Shown: positions 33,716 through 46,000, counted from the first letter of the stretch. The stretch is 64,000 nt of DNA from Chalara sp. BL73 (GCA_918026815.1 CAKJVC010000148.1:682001-746000), one strand, 5' to 3'. Notes: generated from the letters alone by a model not told the origin. Numbers and translations: made by a program.

Positions 33716-36145
33716 ATGGATAAAGATTCCGTTGTTCAGCCCCAGTTCTTACGATCTAACTTTCATACTAGGCCGCTCGCTGATCCTAAGGCAATTGTCG
33801 GCGGCGGCTCGCACAAGTATCGATTCACGGTGCTCACCGATGGCCTCATTCGTTATGAATGGGCATTTGATAGCCAATTTGAAGATCGTGCCAGCTCTTT
33901 CGCAATCAATCGCAATCTCCCAGTCCCAAAGTTCCGAGTTACTGAGAAGGATGGTATCATCGAAATTGTAACAGAAAGATTCCATTTTACGTATGACGGA
34001 CAGCCTTTCAGTCCTTCGGGTCTTGTTGTTAGCGTGAGCGGCTTTTATAACGACCATAGCTCTGTCTGGCGCTACGGAGAAGAATGTGAGACCTTGGGTG
34101 GTACGGCACGCACCTTGGACCTTGCCGATGGCCGCATTCCATTGGGTCCCGGAGTGATAAGTCAGCAAGGGTTTTCTGCCATCGACGACTCCAAAACCAT
34201 GCTCTTCGACTCTGACGGCTTCGTCACAACTCGACGGCTTGATCCCACAAGGGTTGACGGGTATCTTTTCGCATATGGACATGACTACGCAGGGGCTGTG
34301 AAAGCGCTTTACGCATTGTCAGGAAACCAGCCATTGTTGCCAAGATGGGCGCTGGGGAATTGGTGGTCACGATACTATTCTTATAGTGATAAGGAGTATC
34401 TTGCTTTGATGGACAAGTTTGAAGAGGAGAAGATTCCGCTTAGTGTCGCAGTTATAGACATTGACTGGCATCTGATAGATGATCCCAAGGTTCATGCTAG
34501 TGGAAAAACAGGTTGGACCGGATATTCATGGAATAAGGAACTTTTCCCCGAACCTGCCAAGTTCCTCTCAGAGTTACATAAAAGGGACTTGAAGGTAACT
34601 CTGAATGACCATCCTGCTGATGGCGTGCAGAGCTACGAGGATTTGTATCCCGCGATGGCGGAAGCGATGGAACATTCCACGGAGCACAAAGATCCAATTC
34701 ATTTTGATATTACTGATCCAAAATTTCTGAATGCCTTTTTTGATGTGCTTCATAGGCCGCTTGAAGAGCAAGGTATTGACTTTTGGTGGATAGACTGGCA
34801 GCAAGGGCCTCATTCGCGTCTTCCAGGCGTTGATCCGCTTTGGGTACTTAACCACTTTCACTTTTTAGATAACAAGATAAATCACAAACGGCCTCTCACA
34901 TTCAGTCGCTATGCAGGACCTGGTTCGCATCGCTATCCGGTAGGGTTCTCTGGAGATGCATTCGTAACCTGGGCGTCCTTGGCTTTTCAACCAGAATTTA
35001 CTGCCAAGGCAAGTAACATCGGGTATGGTTGGTGGAGCCACGATATAGGTGGCCATATCTATGGAGGAAAAGACGATGAACTGGGAACCCGATGGGTACA
35101 ATTTGGTTGTTTCAGCCCTATTCTGAGACTACACTCGACTAAAAGTCAGTGGAACAGAAAAGAGCCCTGGACTTATGCTGCTGAAGCTGGTAATATCATG
35201 ACAGCCTTTTTACGGCTCAGACATAACTTGCTTCCGTATCTGTATACGATGAATGCAATCAGTGCAACTGAGGCCCGGCCGCTGGTGAGGCCGATGTACT
35301 GGGCGTACCCCGAAAGTCCAGAAGCTTATAGAGTGCCAAACCAGTATTTGTTTGGTTCGGAGCTCATTGTTATTCCAATCACGGTACCTCGCGATCCCAG
35401 GCTCAGGCTAGCCAAGACGAAAGGATGGCTACCCGCTGGGAAATTTGTAGACATCTTCAACGGTGTGATATATGAAGGTGACCGTGAGATCTGGATCTCT
35501 CGAAGGTTGGAGGACTATCCCGTGTTTGCAAAGACAGGCTCTATTATTCCTCTTGATGGTGTGAAAGAGCCAACAAATAGTACACGTAATCCATCTAAGA
35601 TTGAGATTATAGTAGTTGTTGGAGCAGATGGCGCATTTGAGCTAATAGAAGATGATGGAAGTGGTGGCTCAGCTGAAGAAGTCGCCTGGATCAAAACGCC
35701 CATTAAATATTCTCAGGCGGAGGGTACGCTGACTATTGGGCCATGTACTGGTGCCCAAGTTGGGAAAGATGGAAGGGAATGGTCTATCAGATTTCTTGCG
35801 CTCAAAGACCCAAAAGAAATATATGTTCAACTAGGCAAAGATGAAATATCTGTCAAGCCTGAGAAAGTGAAGAATTCTATTGTGGTGCAAGTTGGAAATA
35901 TCTTGCCGAGTGCCACGGCGACGATCTCATTAGGGAGCCAACCTCAGCTTGCTCCCAATGATGTGGAAAGCCTTACTTGGCCACTTCTTGCAGATGCGCA
36001 AATTGAATTTCGTCTGAAAGAAGATATATGGCAGATTCTGTCTGCCAAAATTGATACAACCAAGAAAACCAGGAAGCTGCATGCCTTAGAGATGGATGAC
36101 AATCTCCGTGATGCAATGCTAGAGTATGTGCTTGCGGATGGATAG
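33716..36145 (+). CDS. Glycoside hydrolase family 31 (alpha-glucosidase/alpha-xylosidase type), intracellular
   Basis: This retaining alpha-glycosidase is a single exon of 809 aa. Order of parts: N-terminal beta-sandwich (about 1-210), (beta/alpha)8 barrel with insert, then two C-terminal beta domains. The barrel begins near NWWSRYYSYSDKEY, followed by SVAVIDIDWH. The expected nucleophile is Asp360 in FWWIDWQQG. SGDAFVTWASLAFQPEF and GYGWWSHDIGGH are the usual downstream GH31 blocks. FSRYAGPGSHRYPVGFSGD lies where the acid/base loop belongs. There is no signal peptide, so it should act inside the cell on oligosaccharides or glucosides. The subfamily substrate cannot be told from the motifs. 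The lack of introns contrasts with its neighbours. Confidence 0.9.
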   Translation: MDKDSVVQPQFLRSNFHTRPLADPKAIVGGGSHKYRFTVLTDGLIRYEWAFDSQFEDRASSFAINRNLPVPKFRVTEKDGIIEIVTERFHFTYDGQPFSPSGLVVSVSGFYNDHSSVWRYGEECETLGGTARTLDLADGRIPLGPGVISQQGFSAIDDSKTMLFDSDGFVTTRRLDPTRVDGYLFAYGHDYAGAVKALYALSGNQPLLPRWALGNWWSRYYSYSDKEYLALMDKFEEEKIPLSVAVIDIDWHLIDDPKVHASGKTGWTGYSWNKELFPEPAKFLSELHKRDLKVTLNDHPADGVQSYEDLYPAMAEAMEHSTEHKDPIHFDITDPKFLNAFFDVLHRPLEEQGIDFWWIDWQQGPHSRLPGVDPLWVLNHFHFLDNKINHKRPLTFSRYAGPGSHRYPVGFSGDAFVTWASLAFQPEFTAKASNIGYGWWSHDIGGHIYGGKDDELGTRWVQFGCFSPILRLHSTKSQWNRKEPWTYAAEAGNIMTAFLRLRHNLLPYLYTMNAISATEARPLVRPMYWAYPESPEAYRVPNQYLFGSELIVIPITVPRDPRLRLAKTKGWLPAGKFVDIFNGVIYEGDREIWISRRLEDYPVFAKTGSIIPLDGVKEPTNSTRNPSKIEIIVVVGADGAFELIEDDGSGGSAEEVAWIKTPIKYSQAEGTLTIGPCTGAQVGKDGREWSIRFLALKDPKEIYVQLGKDEISVKPEKVKNSIVVQVGNILPSATATISLGSQPQLAPNDVESLTWPLLADAQIEFRLKEDIWQILSAKIDTTKKTRKLHALEMDDNLRDAMLEYVLADG

Positions 36146-36906
36146 TCGTTAAAAGTCCATATGGGAAGATACGATTACTACCGAGCAGTTTAGGGTTCCA
36201 TTTGTTCGTCGCATAAGGCAAAACTATGACATGAGATGGGCATCGATGTCGAATTTTCTACAATTCAGGACAATGCTTTGGACGGCGACAAACACAAATT
36301 TTCATTAGCTCAAATTTCTTCTTCTCCTAAAATAAAGCAGTAATGATGGATGGATAGCGGCGACCTTTTCATTTTAAATTTATACGAAGTTCAACAGAAA
36401 AGGATGTTATTGTCAGCTGCATTGAATTTTCATTTAGTGCTCTCAGTCTTGTAGCATGTATACATTAAGTGGCTATCCTGTCATTTGCCTTGTGAGGTAA
36501 TACAAAGCCGGAAAATAATAAGAGTAGATCAAGCGCTTCCATTTGGACTACCTAGAAAGCCTACCAAGGCGCCTTGGAATTTGTATTGGCGCATGGCGTC
36601 GAGCCTCGCGAAAGGCGCATAGCTATGGCCTATCGTATCCCTGGTTGGTAGGGCGCGATCATGTTGTACAACCATTTTATATGTCCTCTTGTCTACATTG
36701 TGCGGCACAGCCAGCCTTTCATAGTAACGAAAGGTGGTGAGGCTGCGAAGCCTCCCGTCTGTTGGCATCTTGGTGGTTCTGAATTAAAGCTCACTTCTTG
36801 TCCTTCAAACGCAGAGTTCTTTTTTTATCTTTGGAGAGAATTGCCGGTAGCGTGTTCTGGACTTTAGCTACTGACCCTCTATAGTCTAAACTCTTTTCAG
36901 ATACAC
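36146..36906. other. Intergenic stretch
   Basis: 761 bp without a recognisable gene. Short frames on both strands at 36529-36867 mirror each other and show no family sequence. Confidence 0.45.
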
Positions 36907-39028
36907 ATGCCTTTACAAGACAGAGCATACGTCTCGCCCAAGATGCGGCACTCCTCAACATGGAGTAATCAGTTTGGAACCGGTCAGCCGCACTTCTATG
37001 CGGCGGACAACGCTCCCATGGTTATACCGCCGGGTCAGACAGAAACTGAAGCTTTCATTCGTGCGGGAGAAGATCTCCTCACTCCTCCTTGTTTTAATTG
37101 GAAAGTTAGAACTTCCCCCGAAGGGGTTCCTTCAAAAGGCACACATGTCTTAGATTGATGTGTATGTCTATAGAGGAAGGGGCTTCTAACGTTCTCCTCC
37201 ATGATCATTTGTAATAAGCTAATTTCTGAGATGTTGCAGCCCTTGAGTTTATTCCTGGGACATGCTCGTATGAAAGATTTAACAGATCCAAATGCATTTC
37301 CGCGGCTTTCAAAGCTGTGCTTGATTGATGATCGAAGTCATGCTATCCCTGAAAATGCAATTGCGACAAGTCCGCAGGACGAAGTGTCCCAACAAAATGA
37401 GATACTTAAGTTAAGCTACATTCCTCGAATGGATATAGACGTCTACAGACAGCATACCAATGAGTTTGAACTTTATCATAGACTATTAGAAAAGATTAGT
37501 TTTTGATGCTACGCCCTAAGGAAATTCACTGACTGTATTCTTACCAGACATCTGTGATTGGACTTAGAAGACAAGTGCTGTGAGTTATTGATTTCCTTAG
37601 AACTTCATTGGCTAAAGGAGACAGATATATCGAGGGCCTAACACCATTATGTGCTCTTACACTTGCAACCACTGTGGCAGCTTCTTTTGCTTTTGTACTG
37701 AAAGTGTTCCTCCAATCTTATATTCTCGGCGAGGTATATTTCTTTGCAAACACTCATACTATGCATCCTTCTGTCGGCGAGAATAAGAAAGTGAACCCCT
37801 CAAGGCGGCACTTTACATTTTCCATGGGCTTTCATTTATCTTATATGGCACTGCGGGATGGCTCTGCTTATTCAGACCCAAGAGGTTTCCGGCAGTGCTA
37901 CTCACTGATCAAACCTATGGGCGGGTCTTCGAAAGAATTGTACTACTACGATGCACAGATATCGTTTATGATCACTGGTGTTGATGAGACCCAATGGACC
38001 GCATATTGCCTTGTAGACACCCATCTGGGAAGTGGCCAAGGCACAGAGGCGTACTTAGTGCATAAACAGGATGGGCCAAGTGGCGGAGCCCAATTGGACT
38101 CTGACCCATGCTGGAACCCGAGAGAGTACTTATTGCTTGTTTTGGCCGAGCGCATCAAGCAGACAGCACGAGAATGGGGAAACATTATCAGCACCCTCAT
38201 GGAGCGGCTTGATGCCTATGTATGTGGTACAGGTAACATCAAGCTGCTTTAAGCTAATGGGAGGGTAGGAGAGCCACTACATCCGTACCATTGATACAGG
38301 CGATCTTCGTGACAACGCGGATATGAGCCAGACCAGGTCATACACCAAAGCTGCATCCATCTTGCGTCAGCTACATGATGCCTTGTTTGCACAGAATGAT
38401 TCTCTCCAAATCTTCTTTGATGATAACATGCAATATTTCGAGACACGGGATGTCGAACTAGAAGCTCGGTGTAAATCACAACTTGACCGGATATTTAACG
38501 AGATGATTCATTTGCGCCGTTGGCAACGTCGATTGATGCAGCGAATACAGCGATTCGATGGCATGAAGGAAGGTGTAAGCCAGATAACTGATCCCTTAAT
38601 TTTCGGCTCCGCGCTGACCCGCGTTAAAGTTGATGAGTGCTTCAAGTCTGCTCGAAAGCCGTCGGTCTACGAAACAGGGTGATGATATTGGTGTGCTCAC
38701 AAATATGACAGTGGTATGTTTTGCACCTATTCCTCTTTGTGTCTCGGCCTATTTCAAAGAATTCAAAAGGTAATCTTTAGCAGGGGTATCTTCCTTTCAA
38801 CTTGGCTGCAGTAAGTCGACCATCTTCTAAATACTATCATCGCATGTCTGTTTTCTAAGATCATTCTAGGGTATATTTAGCATCTCCACAAATCCTCCCA
38901 AAGGCTTGGTCTGGCTATATTGGTCAGTGATAGCATTAATGCTTAGTGTTATTACTTTTTATGTTGCCTTTTGGAAACGGGCAATGAATGTTTGGCGAAG
39001 ATGGAAACAAAGACACTTAACGGTATAA
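36907..39028 (+). CDS. Fungal CorA-like membrane protein, 5' half of model uncertain
   Basis: The middle is clear: frame 37584-38219 has FFANTHTMHPS, RRHFTFSMGFHLSYMALRDG, YYDAQISFMI, WTAYCLVDT and WNPREYLLLVLAERI, conserved in a large filamentous-fungal family with a CorA-like C-terminus. A 52-nt intron (38220-38271) joins it to SHYIRTIDTGDLRDN and then RSYTKAASILRQLHDALF. After 38640 the frame changes; a 55-nt intron or a frameshift could bridge it. GVLTNMTV, then GYLPFNLAA and GIFSIST, are joined by two introns and lead to a final membrane helix (LVWLYWSVIALMLSVITF), stop at 39026. Upstream frames 36907-37158 and 37231-37505 may be 5' exons, but their joins are not convincing. The function is unknown; the gene may be damaged. 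Confidence 0.5.
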
Positions 39029-39483
39029 AAAAGTAATATGACGCACCTCCAAGTATTTTGCGTTATCTTAATACAGCTACTGATGTTCTAATACACCTAA
39101 TTTACGTATCAACGCCTCCCTTATTTACCTATATTAGTCAAAAACTTTTACATCAACATAACAGCCGAGGCAATCCTTAAAAATAGAAAGCCGATGACGA
39201 CAAAGCCATACAAACGGCTCGTTCCGCGAAAGCATCGACAGAAGAAAGGCAAAAGCCGAGAATAATGCAAAGCAAAGAATTGATTTTCGATATGAAGGGG
39301 CATAGACAACTTATGGAGGCCGGTCACTGGTAATAAGTGAAATAAGCACAACGAGGAACACTTATGCTGCGATGAAAACAAGGACAACGACAGTCAAAAC
39401 CTGTATTAATCGCTAGATTAGATCTGATAGTAGAGCCATAGAACTTTGATATCCACCAAACAGTTGTCCCGGGGTCTCGTGTG
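39029..39483. other. Convergent 3' intergenic region
   Basis: 455 bp of AT-rich sequence between convergent stop codons. No supported feature. Confidence 0.45.
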
Positions 39484-40074
39484 TCAACTTGGCTCCGCAG
39501 CTTCGTGCCTATCTTCTTGAGAGATGGGGTCTACAAATTTAGGAACAGTGACACCATTCGGCGTCACCATGGCAGCCTGCAGCCACTCGACATATTCCGG
39601 AAATGCAAGAATGCTGCCATATATCTTCGCCTTCCTGACCCCACGTATGCCATCAAATAGCTTCAGGACCCGGTAGTCTGAACTGCCAAACTGAGCTTGA
39701 AAAACCTCTAATGTCAACTCGCTCACGCCTGTAAATGCTTCTGTGGCCTTATTTGCAGAGAAATTTGGATCGCAGTCTAGCCGTACACGTATGTGGAATC
39801 GTCTGATCAAGGCTATGAGATGCTTCGAGCTGATCGTGTTGTAGTATAGGCGTAACCGTGGGAGACCTTTGAGGAGCGTAGGATGCGCAAGATATGTATT
39901 ACTGCCATAAAGGATCTGCCTGGCTTCCTCGTGTACCTTCCTGCACGTTCCCAGGATGTGAGGGTAGAGCGGTGGATCACCCAGGAGTCGAGGGGTAGAT
40001 AGGTGGGGGACTATCAGAAGTTGGTGGTAGATCTCGTTCCGAATCTCACCTGGTAGATCGAGAAAGGAGAGCAT
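39484..40074 (-). CDS. F-box-like protein (196 aa)
   Basis: This is a single-exon gene. The N-terminus, FLDLPGEIRNEIYHQLL, is the short F-box-like motif common in filamentous-fungal proteins. It is followed by ILGTCRKVHEEARQILYGSN, the usual second block of the same family. The remainder (about residues 60-180) looks like a degenerate alpha/beta repeat and ends in a Glu-rich tail. Such proteins are thought to recruit substrates to SCF ubiquitin ligases through Skp1; no target is known. It is divergent from the cystinosin gene, with 296 bp between starts. Confidence 0.75.
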   Translation of the reverse strand: MLSFLDLPGEIRNEIYHQLLIVPHLSTPRLLGDPPLYPHILGTCRKVHEEARQILYGSNTYLAHPTLLKGLPRLRLYYNTISSKHLIALIRRFHIRVRLDCDPNFSANKATEAFTGVSELTLEVFQAQFGSSDYRVLKLFDGIRGVRKAKIYGSILAFPEYVEWLQAAMVTPNGVTVPKFVDPISQEDRHEAAEPS

Positions 40075-40370
40075 CGTGCGGTCTTTGTATCATGTAGCTG
40101 CCCGCGTGCATTTCATTGAGGATGTACATGAGGGACCAGCCACAAAAGAAACATCGACATTGATCGTTGATAAGATGATCAAAGTTAAGCTTTTGTGGAT
40201 CCCTTCTGTCGGCGGGCTGGAAGGTGGTGCCGAGGTTCCTTAATAATACGCCGAAGCACGCAACAGCCTCACGCTTTGAGGTGACGCTGACCCACCAAAC
40301 TGTCTACATATCTACTTTACCTACGATCTCACCCATCTTTGATGTTTTGATACTTTGTCCGCTGCCCATC
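40075..40370. promoter_or_regulatory. Short divergent promoter, F-box-like and cystinosin genes
   Basis: A 296-bp interval between opposite-strand start codons. The cystinosin frame is open further upstream from a GTG at 40224, which lies inside this interval and is not taken as the start. Confidence 0.5.
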
Positions 40371-41273
40371 ATGGCAGCTTCATTTCTGGAGGTCATCTCT
40401 CTAATATTTGGCTGGATTTATACGTTTTGCTGGTCCTTGTCCTTCTATCCGCAACCCATTCTCAATTTCCGTCGCAAGTCAACCGTAGGCACTACCATTG
40501 ACTTCCCAGCTATCAACGTCTTAGGATTCGCTGCATACTTTGTTTCTAATCTGGCGTTTCTATTTTCTCCTCAGATTCGCAGAGAGTATGCCGCAAGACA
40601 CCATGGTCTCACGCCCACGGTTGCGCTCAACGATGTATACTTCGCGGGTCATGCTACTCTCATTTGCTGTATCATCGTCACACAGTTCGTACCGAGCTTG
40701 TGGGGTTTTGAGAAGAGAAGCAAGCACTCTCCAGGAGCTAGAATAAGCAAGAGCATATGGGGCCTACAACTCGGTAGCATCCTTGGAGTATTGATCGTCA
40801 TCGTCATTGTTGCTGCAAGGCATGATGAAGACCCAGCCACTGGCTGGGCATGGATTGATGTGGTCAGTATTATGTGTTTAGTACAAAAGGTGCTTGTCTG
40901 ATAGATCTTACAGATATATGCTATATCATATGTCAAACTCATCATAACACTCGTCAAATATACACCCCAAATCATTACAAACTATCAGAATCAATCGACA
41001 GTAGGCTGGTCTATCTACCAGATCCTACTTGACTTCACAGGTGGTATTTTATCGATTGCACAGCTCTTCATTGATAGCTGGCTCCAACGGGATTGGTCTG
41101 GTATTACTGGCAACCCGGTCAAGTTAGCCTTGGGAAACATAAGCATATTCTTCGATATCATATTTATAGCTCAGCACTACTGGCTATATAGTGGGAATGA
41201 AGAAAAGCTGGCTATAAATGGAGAAGAAGATCCTCTGTTGCATTCTGAGGACAGGGCAGCGAGGGTTGCTTAG
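40371..41273 (+). CDS. Cystinosin homologue, PQ-loop vacuolar cystine transporter
   Basis: This proton-coupled exporter of cystine from the vacuole/lysosome belongs to the PQ-loop (SWEET/KDEL-receptor-like) fold. Exons 40371-40862 and 40914-41273 give 283 aa with seven hydrophobic segments. The first PQ-loop is [17 protein letters not shown], the second [18 protein letters not shown]. Both motifs carry the conserved Pro-Gln. The intron (donor GTCAGT) sits just before the helix leading to the second loop. The C-terminal tail [10 protein letters not shown] resembles an acidic/di-leucine vacuolar sorting signal. The ATG at 40371 matches the family start ([21 protein letters not shown]). Confidence 0.92.
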
Positions 41274-41822
41274 ATGGAAGCCCTTAATGATGTACGTACG
41301 AGCCGAAATACGCTCCCAAGTGATTACAAGACGCGGTTCTTGCTGGAGACAGCCTGCTAGAGCATTTTAGAATAAACATATATTATAAATTCCTATGGTG
41401 AATGTCCGAGGGATCGAGAGAGTATCATGAAGAGCAGAATGCAGCACTAAGCCGAGAACCAGGATACGGAGAATCATGTTTATTACTCGCAAAGGAGAAT
41501 CGAACTAATGCAAATCTATTTGACAGTAGAGGAGATTTTCTACATCGCTTGCCTTTTCTGGCGCCGAGGAATCCTGGCTTTCATCTTGTCTTGAGCTGCT
41601 GCCAAGCTCCCAATGTCCGACCACAAGCACCAACTCTACTGGGTTAAGAACTGCAATGAACCACAACAGAATACATAGCCGCACATGCGCCTAATTCCAG
41701 ATACAGTAGCCAGAGCTTATATAGCTTTGAGTCAGTAAAGCGGAGGAGAAGAGATTAAATACGCTGCCGCAAGTAGCATCAAGAAAAGACAACTTACCAC
41801 CGCCAACGCACCGCCAGAACAA
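41274..41822. other. Convergent 3' intergenic region
   Basis: 549 bp without a supported gene; receives the 3' ends of the cystinosin and coiled-coil genes. Confidence 0.45.
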
Positions 41823-42488
41823 CTATTGCAGGCTACTTTTCGCATCCTCAAATGCCTCCTTAATTCTCGTATCCCAGATTTGATGCGCTTTATCCAGCTT
41901 AGACCTGAATGTCTCAATGAGCCACAGAGAATGCGTTCGCCCAGCCTTCTCGATCTGCTCTTCATGACTCCTGACCTGACCTCTCCAGAACGTGGTAATA
42001 GACTCCATCTTTGCCTCCAACTCCCTCAAAACTCCTTTGTCATTCTGCTTCGGTAACTTCTTCTCGGGCTCAGCCTCATCGCCTTTCAACTCGTTGATTT
42101 CTTGCTCCGCCTCCGTGAGAGATTTTCCTGCGCTCATAGCCTTTTCTTCTGCAATCTTGACTTTCGCGGAGTATATATCGATCAACCGATTCATCTCTTC
42201 CATACCATCCTCGACGACAAAGTCGTCAAACTTCGAGCTGCCTTTTCCATTTTTGATATATGAACCGAGACGCTTAATGTGGTTCTTGGCCTTCAGATCG
42301 AGGTCTTTTAGGGATATTTGAGAAGCGTCGTTCTTGATATTGCATCTGTAGCAGAGCGCCGGTATATTATTGGATAGCGTAGGTGTCCTGGCACAGATAC
42401 TGTTGGTGCTTGTCCACAACTCACACTGAGATATACCTAGCTCTGTCATGTGGTTGCAGACGTAGACACTGACGAGTTGATTGCACAT
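41823..42488 (-). CDS. Hypothetical coiled-coil protein with a Cys-rich N-terminus (221 aa)
   Basis: This is a single-exon gene. The N-terminal 50 residues contain spaced Cys and His (VCNHMTELGISQCELW and later ALCYRC), a pattern seen in many small filamentous-fungal proteins and possibly metal-binding. Residues 55-215 are highly charged and helical, with likely coiled coil (for example EEKAMSAGKSLTEAEQEI). No family function is known. It lies next to the PKS cluster in the same orientation, but nothing in its sequence suggests a biosynthetic role; it probably marks the cluster's left border. Confidence 0.6.
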   Translation of the reverse strand: MCNQLVSVYVCNHMTELGISQCELWTSTNSICARTPTLSNNIPALCYRCNIKNDASQISLKDLDLKAKNHIKRLGSYIKNGKGSSKFDDFVVEDGMEEMNRLIDIYSAKVKIAEEKAMSAGKSLTEAEQEINELKGDEAEPEKKLPKQNDKGVLRELEAKMESITTFWRGQVRSHEEQIEKAGRTHSLWLIETFRSKLDKAHQIWDTRIKEAFEDAKSSLQ

Positions 42489-43039
42489 TGTGGGCCCAAT
42501 CTTGGTAAGAACGAGGTTGCGTGTTGGATGTTTTATGAGTACCTTAACGACGGTAATGCTAAATATTCAGCTATCAGTGAGTTTTAGATCGGCATTGTCT
42601 TGGAGAAAATTGAGTTTCGCGGTCTGCTTCACAAGGGGACTGCATTCCGAGATATAACTTCACTTTGCAGCCTTGGAGTAAACTCTCACCAAGTAATCCT
42701 TACCCAAATATCTCACTTAAATTCACTTTTACGCGGTATTTATAAGGTGAGAAAGAGCGTATTTGGTCAACCTTTTTGGCACAATAATGATAGTGAAACC
42801 AACACGCGAAATATTTTATATTCATAAAATCACCACACATTCTTATGTTCCAATAACTTCCCCTCTTTGAACTGTTTGTATATGTAGAAATAGTTTAAAA
42901 CATAATCTTTGGGAGTAATGGGTATGTGTAAGCACGATCAAGATATTGAGCAAAAGTACGTAGCAATTTTCTATATCTAAATAGTTTGACAAGGAAAAGA
43001 TTTGTAAGATAGCAGCAAGGCGGTAAGCACCCATAAAAC
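42489..43039. other. Intergenic, left border of the cluster
   Basis: 551 bp of AT-rich sequence containing the 5' flank of the coiled-coil gene and the 3' flank of the PKS gene. No other feature. Confidence 0.45.
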
Positions 43040-46000
43040 CTACTTCCTTCCAGGAACCTCACCAATACTAGCCTCTCTTATTTGCCTCCCTGGGTCTGCT
43101 AAAAACCTTTCCAGCAACCTCAGATAAACCCCCTTCAGCCATTCTAGACTCTCCACGCTATACAAATACTCCTGCGCTGCAAACATGATCCTCGCACCAT
43201 CCGCGGTCTCTAACACGCTAACACAGAAATCATAACTCACATCCACACCACTCGCATTCCACTCTTTCATCTCCAGCTTTCCAAGCGGTACGCGCTCAAT
43301 GGCATGCCGTAGGTAATTGATCTGTACTTGGTACAGCGGATGGTGTGTTTCTGGCATGAGCGGGATGTGAAGGGACTCGAGAATGATGTCAAAAGGCACA
43401 TGCGCGTGACCGGCTGCGGCGTAGCATGTGTTCCTGGTGGTTCGCACAAGGTCGGAGAATGAGCTGTCGGGGGAAAGTACAAGGCGAAGAGGGAGGTAGT
43501 TGAAAAGGGGTCCGAAGATCTTCTGATCGACCTCTGAGGTCCGGCCCGAATCGACGCTGCCCATACAAAGATCTTGGATACTGACGAGATGGTAAAGAAG
43601 CGATTGAAAGATGGCAGTGTGGAAATGGTAAGGGCTTACTTTGAGGGCGGTGCAGAGGGTCTTGATAGCGGTTGTCGTCTTTGAAGGAAGGTCGTGTCGA
43701 ATGTTATTGAGCACGTATTTGGGCATGGGTTGTCTTTCTGCGACGAGCGCGAATGGAAATAATGGAATAAGTGAGGGTCGGTGAAGATGTTGAAGCTTCC
43801 AGAAGTTGATGCTTTCACTCCAGGTCCCTTTTCTCAGTGCCTGGTACTGGAGATGCCCATGATCTGCTAGGTGAGCCGAAGCTCTGATCTCAAGATGACG
43901 ATAAGCACGATCTAGATCTTCCAGGAATATTTCGATACTCCGTGTATCAATGACGATGTGATGGAAGCCAGCAATGATGACGTATCTGCCTTGAGGCATT
44001 AATGAGAGCGAAAACCTGGTTGTTTCCCCAGCTGGAAGATTGTAGGCATAATTATTAATTGTGTCCCATTCATTCTCCAATTCAGCGTAGGAGTCCACCT
44101 CCTTCGTAATTAAATGCGCATATGAAGCTGAAAGAATCTCTTGCATTAAATCGCCATTAGATTCATCTTCAAAAAAGCGTGTGCGGAGAACTTCATATGC
44201 TTGTGTGGTAGCTCTAAACGCACTCACAAAGAGCTCAACGTCAAGGTTACCCTGGATTGTATATGCCACAGTCAAGTTGTTGACGTTTGCTGCCGCTGTA
44301 TGCTCGTTCACTCTCCACATTCTTGCTTGAGCGAAAGTCATTTTTTCTCTTCGGATTAGCCTTACTGTCTCCTCTTCAGTAGCAGGGGTATCTATTGCTC
44401 CGTCCGAAGACGCAGAGTCATCTGCTTCTTCTGAAATTTTGGTTTCCTTTCCAATAGACGTATATTCTATTGGATTAGCTCTCTTATCCCCTGTAGTCTC
44501 TTCGAAATGTGAAAACGCTTCCTCTGCTAGCTCTGTCACAGTTGCGCCGCTAAGGATCTTGAGAATAGGCACGTCCACACCAAGTTGAACTTTGAACCAA
44601 CTCCTGATTTCAACGGCAAGTAATGAATCAACGCCGAGTTCTATGAGAGGGGACACTGCCACAACGCTGTTGACCTCAAGAAGAAGCATACGCTCTAATT
44701 TGACCGAGAAAACACTGATCAAAATTCTCAGAGAGTGAGACATGCTTCCAGATTGGGTCAATTGTAATTTTAAGGGCACTTCTTCCGTTTTCACAACCGT
44801 ATCTTGTTGAGAAGCCTCATCTGCTTTGTCATTGATGAGATGGGACACCCTTGGATCGAATAGCCATCCCGCAAGAGATTCCTTGGCAATTATCGTAGTA
44901 TCGATGTTCCCATCGAGTCCAGCGATAATCTCCGAATCATGGCCAGATTCAGGCCGACCGGCTATAATTGCTTCAGCAAACACTGTCTGTAGTTCGGTTT
45001 CTGATATTGTCATGACGTTGCGCCGCTTTGCATGCTCGCGCTCCTGCCCACCTCTCGTCCGAGCCAGATATCCAACTCCAGTGATCACGCCGATGCTCAT
45101 GGTCGATGCTGCGAGACCTCGTTTTCTTCTTGCTGCTGCCAGTCCTGCCATGAACCCATTAGCTGCAGCATAATTCGATTGACCTGGATTCCCAACCACC
45201 CACGCAATCGAAGAAAGCATGATGAAGAATTCCAGCGGAGTATCATAGAATAGCTCGTCCAAAATTCGGCTTCCATCTACTTTAGGAGCCAAACAATCCA
45301 ATATCTGTTCGTAGCTCATTTCCTGGAAAGAGCTATCACGAAGTACCATCGCTCCATTGATGACACCACCAACTGGAGGAAGTCCTGATAATTTATTCTT
45401 ATGGAAATCGCGTACGGCGAAGTGATCACATATATCTAGCGCATGTACTTTTACTGTAGCTCTATTTCTGTGGAACCTGGTGACCCAATTTGTATCAACC
45501 CGAGGATTCCTGCTGGTGAGGACGATGTTACGAGCACCTTGCTTGACCATCCACTCAGCAAATGACATTCCCATCGACCCAGTTAATCCCATCAACAAAT
45601 ATGTCTTATCGGGAGAAAACAATTGAAAAGAATCTGTCACACTCTTCACCGGTAGGGAAAGTGACTGAGTCTTTGTCCAGTCTAATATGCGGAACACATT
45701 GGTATCGGCGTTTATTCTGTCTAGAACATCTGGGCCGACAATCATTTCGGCCGGAATTTGGAAATTGGAGTAATAATTTCGAAGTACAGAAGAAGATAAT
45801 CCCTGTGTGAGAAATTCTGTGAGACTAATTGACAACTTGGCGAAGGCTGCCTGGGAATGGCGTGAGAATGGTTTGAGGTAAGTTGTTAGCGGAAAACATG
45901 CTTCTATGTTCGCGGCCAAATCTTTGCGGTCGGAGAAGTCTACAAAGAATTTTAGATTTAAGTCTGCAAACAATTTTTGTAAATATCTCCGAGATGCATT

